The notes: generated by a model not told the origin, from the letters alone. Shown: positions 7,490 to 14,369, counted from the first letter of the stretch. The stretch is DNA of 14,421 nucleotides from CAZLIC01 sp964559535 (GCA_964559535.1 CAZLIC010000095.1:1-14421), one strand, 5' to 3'. Made by a program: numbers and translations.

Positions 7490-8722
7490 TCATGATTGCC
7501 GGGCAGCGAGCCTTTCTCGGCGTTGTCCAAGGTACACCGCGACCGCATGGTCCTTTGTCGCCCCTATCGCGACATGGTAGGCGTCCACCGCTTCGGTGAT
7601 CCGTCCAGCCTTCTCAAGAAGGTGGGCCCGCGCCGCAAGGGCAGGTTGGAACTGTCTGGCGACCTGAGCATCAAGCCGATCGAGCGAGGCCAGACCGGCC
7701 GCAGCGCCCTGTGTAAACCCCACCACAAGGGAGTGCGCCACCACCGCCCCAGCCGAAGGCGCGATCCGCAGCAGCCCTTCGTGGAGCAGCGCTATGGAGG
7801 GCCAGTCGATACGACCGGCCTTCAGCCCTGCGACATGAGCGGACTGGATGGCAGCCTCGAGCTGGTAGCGACCGAGAGGGCCGGTCGCGCGGGCACGGCG
7901 CAAAAGCGCCTCACCCTCATCCTGAAGCGCAGAGCTCCACCGGGTCCGGTCCTGCGCATCAAGCGGGACATAGCCGCCGTCTGCGTTGCGCCGGGCTGCA
8001 GAGCGGGCAGCCAGGTGCGCGGCAAGCGCTGCAAGGCCAAGCGCCTCGGCGTCCTGGGGCATCAGCGTGGCCAGAAGCCGGGCAAGAAACAGCGCTTCCC
8101 CGCCGATTTCCTCGGGCAGGCCCGCGCCGAGCCCGTCGAGGCCCGCGGCCATGGCACCGTAGACCGCTTCGAACACCGCCTCCTTGCGTGCGGGCATGTC
8201 GGTGAGACCCGGAAGCGCGAAAGGCACCCGCGCCTCGCGGATCTTGCGTTTGGCACGGACAAGGCGCTGCGCCATTCCGTCGGGAGGCACGAGGAACAGT
8301 CGTGCCACTTCGGCCGCCTCGAGCCCGAGCACAGTCTGCAGCATCAGGGGCGTGCGCACGGCCTCGTCGATGGCCGGGTGGGCGCAGACGAACATCAGCC
8401 GCAACCGGTCATCTGGGATTGCGTCGGGGTCGAGCCGGTCGATCTCTGCCTCCACGCCCTCGGCCGCTTCGGCGGGTGCGGTCAGCCGCTGCCCGGCCCG
8501 AGCCGCCGCGTTGGTTGCCGTGTTGCGCGCGACCGTCAGCAACCAGGCCTCCGGTCGGTCGGGGGTGCCGCGCTCGGGCCAGGTTTCCAGCGCGCGGGCA
8601 AACGCCTCGGCCAGCGCCTCTTCGGCGCGGGCAATGTCGCCCGTGCGCGCGGCGAGGATCGCCAGCAGGCGGCCGTAGCTGTCGCGCGCGACCTGGGCCG
8701 CGCGCGATCGCACATCGGTCAT
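7490..8722 (-). CDS. ECF42-type RNA polymerase sigma factor with C-terminal TPR-like extension
   Basis: This 410-residue extracytoplasmic-function sigma factor directs RNA polymerase to its own promoters. I chose the ATG at 8722 because it lies 4 bp after the YCII gene's stop and starts just before region 2; the upstream AGG is weak. Region 2 spans about residues 12-75 (YGRLLAILAARTGDIARAEE...RPEAWLLTVARNTATN) and region 4 about 104-165 (DDRLRLMFVCAHPAIDEAVR, then AEVARLFLVPPDGMAQRLVRAKRKI). A roughly 240-residue C-terminal part follows (DUF6596-like start VPFALPGLTDMPARKEAVFEAVY, then GRYQLEAAIQSAH and helical TPR-like repeats to the end). This long extension together with a neighbouring DGPF-motif YCII protein is diagnostic of the ECF42 group, in which the extension is reported to be needed for activity in place of a classical anti-sigma factor. 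No anti-sigma gene is visible here. The activating signal is unknown. Confidence 0.9.
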   Translation of the reverse strand: MTDVRSRAAQVARDSYGRLLAILAARTGDIARAEEALAEAFARALETWPERGTPDRPEAWLLTVARNTATNAAARAGQRLTAPAEAAEGVEAEIDRLDPDAIPDDRLRLMFVCAHPAIDEAVRTPLMLQTVLGLEAAEVARLFLVPPDGMAQRLVRAKRKIREARVPFALPGLTDMPARKEAVFEAVYGAMAAGLDGLGAGLPEEIGGEALFLARLLATLMPQDAEALGLAALAAHLAARSAARRNADGGYVPLDAQDRTRWSSALQDEGEALLRRARATGPLGRYQLEAAIQSAHVAGLKAGRIDWPSIALLHEGLLRIAPSAGAVVAHSLVVGFTQGAAAGLASLDRLDAQVARQFQPALAARAHLLEKAGRITEAVDAYHVAIGATKDHAVAVYLGQRRERLAARQS

Positions 8723-8726
8723 GCAC

Positions 8727-9074
8727 CTAGCCCATGGCCGAAGGGCGGACCTCAACGACCCCGGCCTGTGCAGCGGGGCACTTCGCCGCCCAGTCGAGCG
8801 CTGCGTCAAGGTCGGGCACGTCGATCACATAGTAGCCGCCGATCTGCTCCTTCGCGGCCGCGAAGGGCCCGTCCTGCACCCGCCGCGCGCCGTCCTTCAG
8901 CGTGATCGTGGTCGCGGTGAACGAGGGCTGCAGCCAGTCGGTCGCGACGGACACGCCAGCCTCGATCAAGGCTTTGGTGTAGGCCTCGAACGCTGCCTGG
9001 ACCTGGGCCATCGCCTCGGGCGGCACATGTGCCATGGCGGCTTCGTCGGCGTGGAGGAAGAGGGTATACTTCAT
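8727..9074 (-). CDS. YCII-related DGPF-motif protein
   Basis: This 115-residue cytoplasmic protein of the YCII-related (DGPF) family is the usual partner of ECF42 sigma factors. The ATG at 9074 has a good AGGAAA site upstream and begins MKYTLFLHADEA, the normal N-terminus; the 20-codon upstream extension is not family-like. The diagnostic DGPF is at 68-71 within VQDGPFAAAKEQIGGYYVID, followed by VPDLDAALDWAAKCPAAQAG and the closing VEVRP. It is a ferredoxin-like alpha-beta fold by family. Biochemical function is not established; members are thought to be targets of the adjacent sigma factor. The TAG stop is 4 bp before the sigma gene's start, and it follows the SRPBCC gene after 25 bp, so the three are one transcription unit. 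Confidence 0.93.
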   Translation of the reverse strand: MKYTLFLHADEAAMAHVPPEAMAQVQAAFEAYTKALIEAGVSVATDWLQPSFTATTITLKDGARRVQDGPFAAAKEQIGGYYVIDVPDLDAALDWAAKCPAAQAGVVEVRPSAMG

Positions 9075-9099
9075 GGTGTGTTTCCTGTGCGTGCGGGGA

Positions 9100-9621
9100 T
9101 CAGGCGCCGGTGGAGATGCGGGACAGATTGGCAAGGCCAGTCTCGTAGGTCGAGCCCAGCATGCGGTCCATGAACAGACCGAATACGCGCCGCAGCGGGT
9201 TCGCGCCGAGCTCGGCGTCGAGCGCCCAGGTTACCCGCGTGCCGCCTTCGATCGGAGTCAGCGTGAAGCTCTGCACCGGGGTGCCCATGGCGCCGAGGTC
9301 AAGCTGCATGACGACGCGGGCATCGGGCTCGACCGAAACGATGGTCTGCGTCCCCGTTCCAGCCTTGCCTTCCCAGGAAAACGCCGCGCCGACCCCGGCA
9401 TCCGGACCAGAAAAGGTGACGGCAAGGCCAGGGTCCTGGTCCCGGAAGGGGTTGATGCGGTCGAAGCCGGCGCTGGAGGACAGGATTGCGTAGATTGCGT
9501 CCGGTGCTGCCTGGACAACGGTACTGCGTTCGACATGGGCACGGCCCGGAAGGGCAAATGGCACGGCGGCCACGCTTGCAAGAATGATCCCGGCAGCAGT
9601 GGCAGTGGCGGCGAAAGTCAT
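9100..9621 (-). CDS. SRPBCC (START/polyketide-cyclase-like) protein with N-terminal hydrophobic anchor
   Basis: This 173-residue protein is the first gene of the ECF42 operon. The ATG at 9621 is preceded by a strong GGAGAG site; 28 additional in-frame upstream codons are not supported. Residues 3-24 (FAATATAAGIILASVAAVPFAL) form a single hydrophobic segment, likely an anchor or signal, so the soluble part is probably outside the cytoplasm. The remainder follows the SRPBCC pattern: an opening strand then AAPDAIYAILSSSAGFDRINPF, a GVGAAFSWEGK strand, TQTIVSVEPDARVVMQLDL, TLTPIEGGTRVTWALDAEL, and a long C-terminal helix FMDRMLGSTYETGLANLSRI. Such folds bind hydrophobic ligands in a helix-grip cavity; the ligand here is unknown. 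Its place in the operon suggests it is regulated by the sigma factor. Confidence 0.88.
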   Translation of the reverse strand: MTFAATATAAGIILASVAAVPFALPGRAHVERSTVVQAAPDAIYAILSSSAGFDRINPFRDQDPGLAVTFSGPDAGVGAAFSWEGKAGTGTQTIVSVEPDARVVMQLDLGAMGTPVQSFTLTPIEGGTRVTWALDAELGANPLRRVFGLFMDRMLGSTYETGLANLSRISTGA

Positions 9622-9672
9622 GGTTCTCTCCTCTCGATGACGGAAGCAGACAGTTGCTTCACTGGAATGACA

Positions 9673-9695
9673 GGCGACCAGACAGCCGATCGACA
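9673..9695 (-). promoter_or_regulatory. Candidate ECF42-dependent promoter for the SRPBCC-YCII-sigma operon
   Basis: On the minus strand TGTCGA occurs at 9690-9695, followed after 13 bp by CGCC (9673-9676). I recall the ECF42 promoter as TGTCGA at -35 and a CGA/TC-type -10, about 14-15 bp apart, so the -35 match is exact while the -10 and spacing are approximate. The position, about 50-70 bp before the first gene of the operon, is appropriate. This would make the operon autoregulated. Confidence 0.4.
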
Positions 9696-9752
9696 TCTTC
9701 TCCACATTTTTTCAGTTCGGAGTCCACGATCAGGAATGCTCGACGCCGGGGG

Positions 9753-9794
9753 AGTGCGGATGGAGAACTGGATCCGCACTGCCATCATCCGCAC
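9753..9794. repeat. Inverted repeat with an extra direct copy
   Basis: AGTGCGGAT (9753-9761) and ATCCGCACT (9772-9780) are a perfect 9-bp inverted repeat with a 10-nt loop. A further ATCCGCAC at 9787-9794 repeats the right arm after 15 bp. The arrangement could form alternative hairpins or present three copies of one binding site. It lies about 130-170 bp upstream of the SRPBCC gene. Confidence 0.5.
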
Positions 9795-9812
9795 CCGCCT
9801 ATCCATTTTGGT

Positions 9813-9833
9813 CATTATCATTTAATAACAATG
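9813..9833. promoter_or_regulatory. AT-rich imperfect palindrome, candidate regulator-binding site
   Basis: The 21-bp segment begins CATTATCATT, ends AATAACAATG and matches its own reverse complement at 16 of 21 positions. It is strikingly AT-rich within GC-rich DNA. Length and A/T character recall operators of Fur-superfamily metal regulators (GATAATGAT-type units), but no consensus match is good enough to name a regulator. It could also simply be promoter DNA for either flanking side. Confidence 0.3.
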
Positions 9834-9902
9834 GCTTACCTTCACGTCCCGTCCACATGCGTCTTGATGCTTCCCCTGAGTGCGGCATCTTGTTGAGAAG
9901 CT

Positions 9903-10325
9903 GTGGGGCACGTCGAAATGCCCGAACGTGCCACCCGCCGCCCGAAACCTGCGCTGACCGCCGCCGAAGTGAAAGGCGCCCTGGAGCAGGACAGGAACGC
10001 CCGCCGCGCCACCATCCGCTACGAAAAGACAGCAGAAAGCTTTCTGGGCCTTCTGGGCTTTCTGGGCTTTCTGGGCTTCCTAGGCTTCCTGGGCTTCCTG
10101 GGCTTAATCGACATCATCTCAATCCGGCGCTGGCTCCGCCATTTGTCAACAGGACCTGGCCTTGCGGCACGCGCTCATCAGGGATGTGCGCGGCCTGGGG
10201 CTCTTCGTCGGTGTCGAACGCGTCATCGGCCGGGAGAGCCGCGGCCCCGCGACCCGGCAAAACTCCTGCCTGATCGACCGCCTCCGCCAGGAGCGGGTCT
10301 TGATCGGTGGCGAAGGGCCCGATGA
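9903..10325 (+). CDS. Uncertain small open frame with Phe-Leu-Gly tandem repeats
   Basis: I do not recognise this frame. It opens with GTG at 9903 (weak GAGAAG upstream) or ATG at 9918. The first part is charged and helix-prone (PALTAAEVKGALEQDRNARR, then ATIRYEKTAES). Next come seven FLG/LLG units giving about 21 hydrophobic residues, long enough to span a membrane, and then LIDIISIRRWLRH. After about base 10140 the frame runs antisense-like across an aminotransferase remnant that is in another frame, so any genuine protein has probably lost its original end at that junction. Substitutions among the repeat copies are mostly synonymous in this frame (TTT/TTC, CTG/CTA), which mildly favours past coding use. 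It may equally be non-coding DNA. Confidence 0.25.
   Translation: MGHVEMPERATRRPKPALTAAEVKGALEQDRNARRATIRYEKTAESFLGLLGFLGFLGFLGFLGFLGLIDIISIRRWLRHLSTGPGLAARAHQGCARPGALRRCRTRHRPGEPRPRDPAKLLPDRPPPPGAGLDRWRRAR
10041..10103 (+). repeat. Seven-copy 9-bp tandem repeat (TTYCTGGGC)
   Basis: Seven contiguous 9-bp units run without interruption: TTTCTGGGC, CTTCTGGGC, TTTCTGGGC twice, TTCCTAGGC, then TTCCTGGGC twice. The unit length is a multiple of three, so copy-number change would keep any reading frame. The two halves are homogenised around TTT and TTC variants, as expected if copies expanded by slippage in two rounds. Confidence 0.95.
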
Positions 10326-10420
10326 CAACGTGCTGAAGATCCGGCCGCCGCTGACCATCGACGATGACGGCATCGATATGCTTCTGGACCGACGGGGTGA
10401 GGTTCTTTCGGAAACCGGAA
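10141..10420 (+). pseudogene. C-terminal remnant of a class III aminotransferase
   Basis: The frame at 10141 onward reads QQDLALRHALIRDVRGLGLF, then VGVERV, LIDRLRQERVLIGGEGPDDN, VLKIRPPLTI and MLLDRRGEVLSE. This is the characteristic C-terminal end of class III pyridoxal-phosphate aminotransferases (DVRG.GLF.GVE...VLKIRPP). The catalytic lysine domain and everything N-terminal to it are missing, and the sequence to the left is the unrelated FLG-repeat frame. There is no plausible start, and the frame runs on past the family's end to a stop at 10621-10623. It is therefore a truncated fossil, presumably left by a deletion or insertion. An intact paralogue probably exists or existed elsewhere. 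Substrate cannot be judged. Confidence 0.8.
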
Positions 10421-10643
10421 GCGCACCGTCGTGCGGCGACTCGCCGATTGCTGCCATGCATCCAGCGCCGATGATCTGTTCTTCGGCGGAGCGGGTCACG
10501 CCTGACCGCGCGCGTCTGCGAAGGTGCCCCATCGGCAACTTGTCGCCACCTTGGCAAATGGCCGCGACGAAGGCCCGGTGCTTCACTCGCCTGTTACGCG
10601 AAACGTTGCTCAATCGGGTCTGAAATCTCATCGGAGACTCGCC

Positions 10644-13600
10644 ATGACCCATCAGTGGGACCATGATACCTTTTTTTCGCCGTTCGCCGGATTCGGCCGG
10701 ATTCTTTTCGGCACCGGTCGCGACGACAGACTTGTCGGAACATCGCGCAATGACCTGCTGTTCGGGCTGAATGGCCGTGACTGGATCGAAGGCGGCGGGG
10801 GCAGCGATCTGATTGATGGCGGTTGGGGGTTTGACACGGCAGTCTATGCCGGGAACGTCAGCGACTACAGCATCGACGTGATCGGCGGCTTTGGCCGCAG
10901 TGTTGTTGTAGCATCCATCTCGCCCACGGTGATCGACGCCGGCAGGGACTTTCTGACCAGGGTGGAAGCGCTCTATTTCAGGGCAGATGACTACACTCTG
11001 TTCCTCGACGGCACCAACAATGCGGTTCTGGCGGGCGACGATGCGGTCACCAGCAGCGAAAACGGTGTCCTCGTTCTGATGGCCGCCACGCTGCTGGCCA
11101 ACGACCGGGAGTTTGACGGTCAGACCACAACCATCACCGCCGTCAGCAAAAGCGCCGCGGGTGCGACGGTCACCTTGGCGGCCGGCTTTGTCAGCTACGA
11201 TCCCGGCAGCCTTTTCGATGCCCTAACCGAGGGTCAAACCGTCACCGATACGTTCCGGTATACCGTGGATGACGGCTTTGGCGGCACCGATACGGCGACC
11301 GTGACCGTCACGATCACCGGCAGCAATGATGCACCGGTCCTGACCCTGGCCCCTTCCGTTTCCATCGACGAGAATACGACTGCCGTCACCACAGCCTCGG
11401 CCAGCGATGTCGACAGCCCGACGCTGACCTACAGCCTGACGGGCGACGATGCCGCGCTTTTCGTCATCGACCAGTCGACCGGTGTGATCGGCTTCATCGC
11501 CGCCCCCGATTTCGAGGCGCCCGCCGACAGCGGCGCGGACAACGTCTACAACTTCACCGTCGGTGTTTCGGACGGTTCCGCCACCACGACGAGCGACCTT
11601 GCCGTGACCGTCGAGGATGTTGTCGAGACGCCCCCCTTTAGCGCGCGGCTGAACGAGTTCCACTATGACAATACCGGCGGCGATGTCGGCGAGTTCATCG
11701 AGGTCCGCACCACGGCGGGCGGAGATGCCTCGGGGCTGGTTGTCCAATTGTACAACGGCAGCGGCGGGGCGGTCTACAACACCCTGACCACGGCCGCAGC
11801 CACGGTCACAACCGATGGCACCTACGACTACTATGTTTGGAACCTGCCCGCGAACGGTCTGCAGAACGGCTCTCCCGACGGTCTGGCGCTATCGAACGGC
11901 GGCGCTCTGATCGAGTTTCTGAGCTACGAGGGCACGTTTACCGGTGTCGGCGGGGCGGCTGCAGGCGTGCTTTCGACGAGCATCGGCGTGGCCGAGGCTG
12001 GCACGGAGGCACCGGGCCTGTCGCTCCAGCGCAACGAGGACGGCACCTGGCGCGCGCCCGAGGCCAATACGGCAGGGGCGTCCAACGGGGGAGTCGTCGT
12101 CCCGCCGACCGCGCTGCTGATTTCGGAAATCCAGGGCAGCGGCAGTTCCTCGGCCCGGGTCGGCGAGACGGTCGCCGTGACGGCCGCGGTGACCTATGTC
12201 ACGACCGACGGATTCTTCCTGCAGGAGGAAGATGCCGATGCCGATGCCAACGCGCTGACGTCGGAAGGCATTTTCGTGTTTACCGGCGGCGGCGTCGCGG
12301 TTGCCCTTGGCAGCATCGTCTCGCTAGTCGGCACGGTGGCCGAATCCTTTGGACAGACCGCAATCACCGGCGCCTCGGACATCGTCACGATCTCGACCGG
12401 AGCGGCACTGCCCGGCGCGGTCAACGTCACGCTCGACCCCGACACGACCCAGAACTTCGAGGCGATCGAAGGGATGCGCGTCAGCGTGACCAGCGGCACG
12501 ACCGACCCGCTGACGATCATCGAGAACTTCAACCTCGACCGCTTTGGTGAGATCACAATCAGCGCCGGGAACCAGTTCCAGCCGACGCAGCTTTTCGATG
12601 CCCAGACCGAGGCCGCCGAGGTGGCCGCCCTGACCGCCGCGAACGCCAATGCGCGACTGCTGCTGGACGACGGTGTCACTGCCCAGAACCCTGACGGATT
12701 CGAATACCTGCCCGCCAATGTCGGCGATAACGGCAACGGGTTCCTCGACAGCGGTGAAGATTTCGGCAACGACGGGGCCACGGTACGGTTGGGGGCCGAA
12801 CTGACGGCCCCGGTCGAGGGGGTGCTGGGCTTCGGCTTTGGCGACTACCGTGTTTTCGTCAGCGAACAGCTGGAGATCGACGAGACGACGAATGGCGGGG
12901 CCCGCCAGGACACGCCGGACGATGTGGGGGGTACGCTGCAGGTCGCCAGCGTCAACGTGCTCAACTACTTCTCGACGCTGGTCGGCAGCGGCACTTCGGG
13001 CCCTAACGGTTTGCCCCCGCGCGGTGCCAACACCACCGAGGAACTGGAACGCCAGACCGCCAAGCTGATCGAGTCGATCACCGGCACCGGGGCCGAAGTC
13101 CTTGCCCTGCAAGAGATGGAGAACAACGGTTTTGGCGAGGGGTCGGGCATCGACACCCTGCTGGATGCGCTGAACGCCGATGCCGTCGCCTCGGGTTCGG
13201 GCGCTGTTTTCGCCGCCGTCGATCCGACCGGCATCGGGGGCTTTGTCGGCACCGATGCGATCATGGCCGCGATCATCTATGACAGCGCGGCCGTCACGCT
13301 AACCCAGTCGGCGATCGTCAGCTACGATGAACCCTCCGCCGCACAGACATTCGCGCTGGCGCAGGTTCTGAACCCCTTCGTTCCTGCATCCGAACGGGTG
13401 GAGGATTTCGACCGCAACCGCCCCTCGGTCGTCGCCACCTTCACCGACAACGCGACGGGCGAAAGCTTCACCGTCGTGTCGTCGCATTTCAAGTCCAAGG
13501 GCGACAGCGGTCTGGTCGATCTGGTCAATGCCGCGCAAGCCTACGTCAACGGCGGCGGCACCGGCATCACCCAGGCCGACATCGATGCGCTGCGCGCCGA

Positions 13601-14063
13601 TCCCAACTTCGATCAGGGCGACGGGCAGGCGTTCTGGAACGAGGTCCGCCTCGACGCGGCAAAGCAGCTCGCCGACTTCATGGCCAACGACTATGACGCG
13701 CCCGGCGGCTATCTGCTGCTTGGCGACATGAATTCCTACGCCGAGGATGATCCGGTCCAGTACCTTGACGACACGGCGGGACTGACCGACTTGATCGATA
13801 CCTTCATCGGCCAGGAAGACGCGTTCAGCTTCATCTTCGACGGCCAGCGCGGGACACTCGATCAGGGCTTTGCCTCCGACGACATCGCAGGATTGGTGAC
13901 TGGTGCCACCGAGTGGCACATCAACGCGGAAGAACCCGACCTGATCGGCTATGACACCAGCTTCAAGGATCCCGGCTTCTTCAATGACGGCCCCTATGCT
14001 TCGGCCGACCATGACCCGCTGATCATCGGTCTTGACCTTGGGGGTGGTTCTTTGTTGGCGTGA
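10644..14063 (+). CDS. ExeM/NucH-type extracellular nuclease with RTX, cadherin-like and lamin-tail domains
   Basis: This 1139-residue protein is predicted to be a secreted, metal-dependent nuclease degrading extracellular DNA. The ATG at 10644 has GGAG 8 nt upstream. No signal peptide is present. Domains: N-terminal RTX-like calcium motifs (about 22-62, GTGRDDRLVG, GLNGRDWIEGGGGSDLIDGG); a VCBS/cadherin-like domain (about 128-230, ending TITGSNDAPVL); a second cadherin-like domain (about 232-325); a lamin-tail-like domain (about 332-480, ARLNEFHYDNTGGDVGEFIE); an OB-fold (about 488-600, LLISEIQGSG...TDGFFLQEED); and the endonuclease/exonuclease/phosphatase domain (about 765-1132). Catalytic motifs are complete: Asn771 (ASVNVLNYF), Glu824 (LALQEMEN), His948 (VVSSHFKSKG), Asp1028/Asn1030 (LLLGDMNSY), Asp1073 (GTLDQGF) and Asp1122-His1123 (ADHDPLI). 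RTX motifs imply type I secretion, but no transporter genes are in the window, and the motifs are at the N- rather than the usual C-terminus. It lies between two gene remnants. Confidence 0.93.
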   Translation: MTHQWDHDTFFSPFAGFGRILFGTGRDDRLVGTSRNDLLFGLNGRDWIEGGGGSDLIDGGWGFDTAVYAGNVSDYSIDVIGGFGRSVVVASISPTVIDAGRDFLTRVEALYFRADDYTLFLDGTNNAVLAGDDAVTSSENGVLVLMAATLLANDREFDGQTTTITAVSKSAAGATVTLAAGFVSYDPGSLFDALTEGQTVTDTFRYTVDDGFGGTDTATVTVTITGSNDAPVLTLAPSVSIDENTTAVTTASASDVDSPTLTYSLTGDDAALFVIDQSTGVIGFIAAPDFEAPADSGADNVYNFTVGVSDGSATTTSDLAVTVEDVVETPPFSARLNEFHYDNTGGDVGEFIEVRTTAGGDASGLVVQLYNGSGGAVYNTLTTAAATVTTDGTYDYYVWNLPANGLQNGSPDGLALSNGGALIEFLSYEGTFTGVGGAAAGVLSTSIGVAEAGTEAPGLSLQRNEDGTWRAPEANTAGASNGGVVVPPTALLISEIQGSGSSSARVGETVAVTAAVTYVTTDGFFLQEEDADADANALTSEGIFVFTGGGVAVALGSIVSLVGTVAESFGQTAITGASDIVTISTGAALPGAVNVTLDPDTTQNFEAIEGMRVSVTSGTTDPLTIIENFNLDRFGEITISAGNQFQPTQLFDAQTEAAEVAALTAANANARLLLDDGVTAQNPDGFEYLPANVGDNGNGFLDSGEDFGNDGATVRLGAELTAPVEGVLGFGFGDYRVFVSEQLEIDETTNGGARQDTPDDVGGTLQVASVNVLNYFSTLVGSGTSGPNGLPPRGANTTEELERQTAKLIESITGTGAEVLALQEMENNGFGEGSGIDTLLDALNADAVASGSGAVFAAVDPTGIGGFVGTDAIMAAIIYDSAAVTLTQSAIVSYDEPSAAQTFALAQVLNPFVPASERVEDFDRNRPSVVATFTDNATGESFTVVSSHFKSKGDSGLVDLVNAAQAYVNGGGTGITQADIDALRADPNFDQGDGQAFWNEVRLDAAKQLADFMANDYDAPGGYLLLGDMNSYAEDDPVQYLDDTAGLTDLIDTFIGQEDAFSFIFDGQRGTLDQGFASDDIAGLVTGATEWHINAEEPDLIGYDTSFKDPGFFNDGPYASADHDPLIIGLDLGGGSLLA

Positions 14064-14070
14064 TACGACG

Positions 14071-14102
14071 GGAATGGTCCGCTGTCGCCAGCGGACCATT
14101 CC
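14071..14102 (+). terminator. Perfect 14-bp stem-loop after the nuclease gene
   Basis: GGAATGGTCCGCTG (14071-14084), a TCGC loop and CAGCGGACCATTCC (14089-14102) form a perfect hairpin starting 7 nt after the nuclease stop. There is no T run on either side, so it is a strong structure of terminator or mRNA-stabilising type rather than a textbook intrinsic terminator. Its right arm, read on the minus strand, is also the Gly-Met-Val-Arg end of the adjacent dehydrogenase remnant. Confidence 0.75.
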
Positions 14103-14347
14103 GGCATCAACATTCACGGTCTGGCCGCTATCCATCCGGAATCATCCGAGGCCAGAAACGACACGACCGAGGCGAGGTGCTCGGGCCGCCCCTTGCCGCA
14201 CATGGCCTGCAGCATGCCGACCACGTCGAAGGCAAAGTTGTGCGGGCTGACCTTGACCCCATCGGATTCGATCAGGCCCGCCGACAAGGCGCATACGGCA
14301 ACGCCGTACTCGCTGACCTCGGTTGCAAGGGCCTGGGTGAAGCCGAC
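14091..14347 (-). pseudogene. Decayed short-chain dehydrogenase/reductase (C-terminal fragment)
   Basis: On the minus strand the sequence reads VGFTQALATEVSEYGVAVCA, then LSAGLIESDGVKVSPHNF and PEHLASVVSFLASDDSGWI. This is the C-terminal third of a classical SDR oxidoreductase (post-YxxxK helix, substrate loop and final strand). The expected end, GQTVNVDAGMVR, is present but in another frame, implying loss of one base near 14127-14131; in the first frame translation stops at 14114. The reading frame past GMVR has TGG where a stop would be expected, exactly where the hairpin loop begins. Upstream of VGFTQ the YxxxK active-site region is unrecognisable and no start exists. With a truncated front, a frameshift and a missing stop, it is non-functional. 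The dehydrogenase substrate cannot be inferred. Confidence 0.82.
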
Positions 14348-14369
14348 TGATTCAGATTCGCGACACCTA

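Larger units (their letters stand above)
9622..10643. other. Gene-poor 1-kb region with repeats and a gene remnant
   Basis: No intact recognisable gene is present between the ECF42 operon (minus) and the nuclease gene (plus). The left part (9622-9900) should hold the ECF42 operon promoter plus an inverted repeat and an AT-rich palindrome. The middle (9903-10140) has an open frame with a Phe-Leu-Gly tandem repeat. The next part (10141-10420) is an aminotransferase remnant. The last about 220 bp before the nuclease ATG hold no clear feature, and its promoter was not identified. Confidence 0.65.

Noticed and set aside
10464..10490. Minus-strand peptide RSAEEQIIG resembling the N-terminus of IS3-family OrfA proteins
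   Set aside because: Only about seven residues match and the surrounding sequence does not continue the family; too short to call a remnant.
10524..10643. Earlier start for the nuclease (40 extra codons)
   Set aside because: No ribosome-binding site or signal-peptide character; the ATG at 10644 has GGAG at the right distance.
12229..12258. GATGCC-type short repeats inside the nuclease gene
   Set aside because: They encode the acidic DADADAN stretch expected in the OB-fold loop of this nuclease family (normally a Gly/Asp-rich segment); not an independent repeat element.
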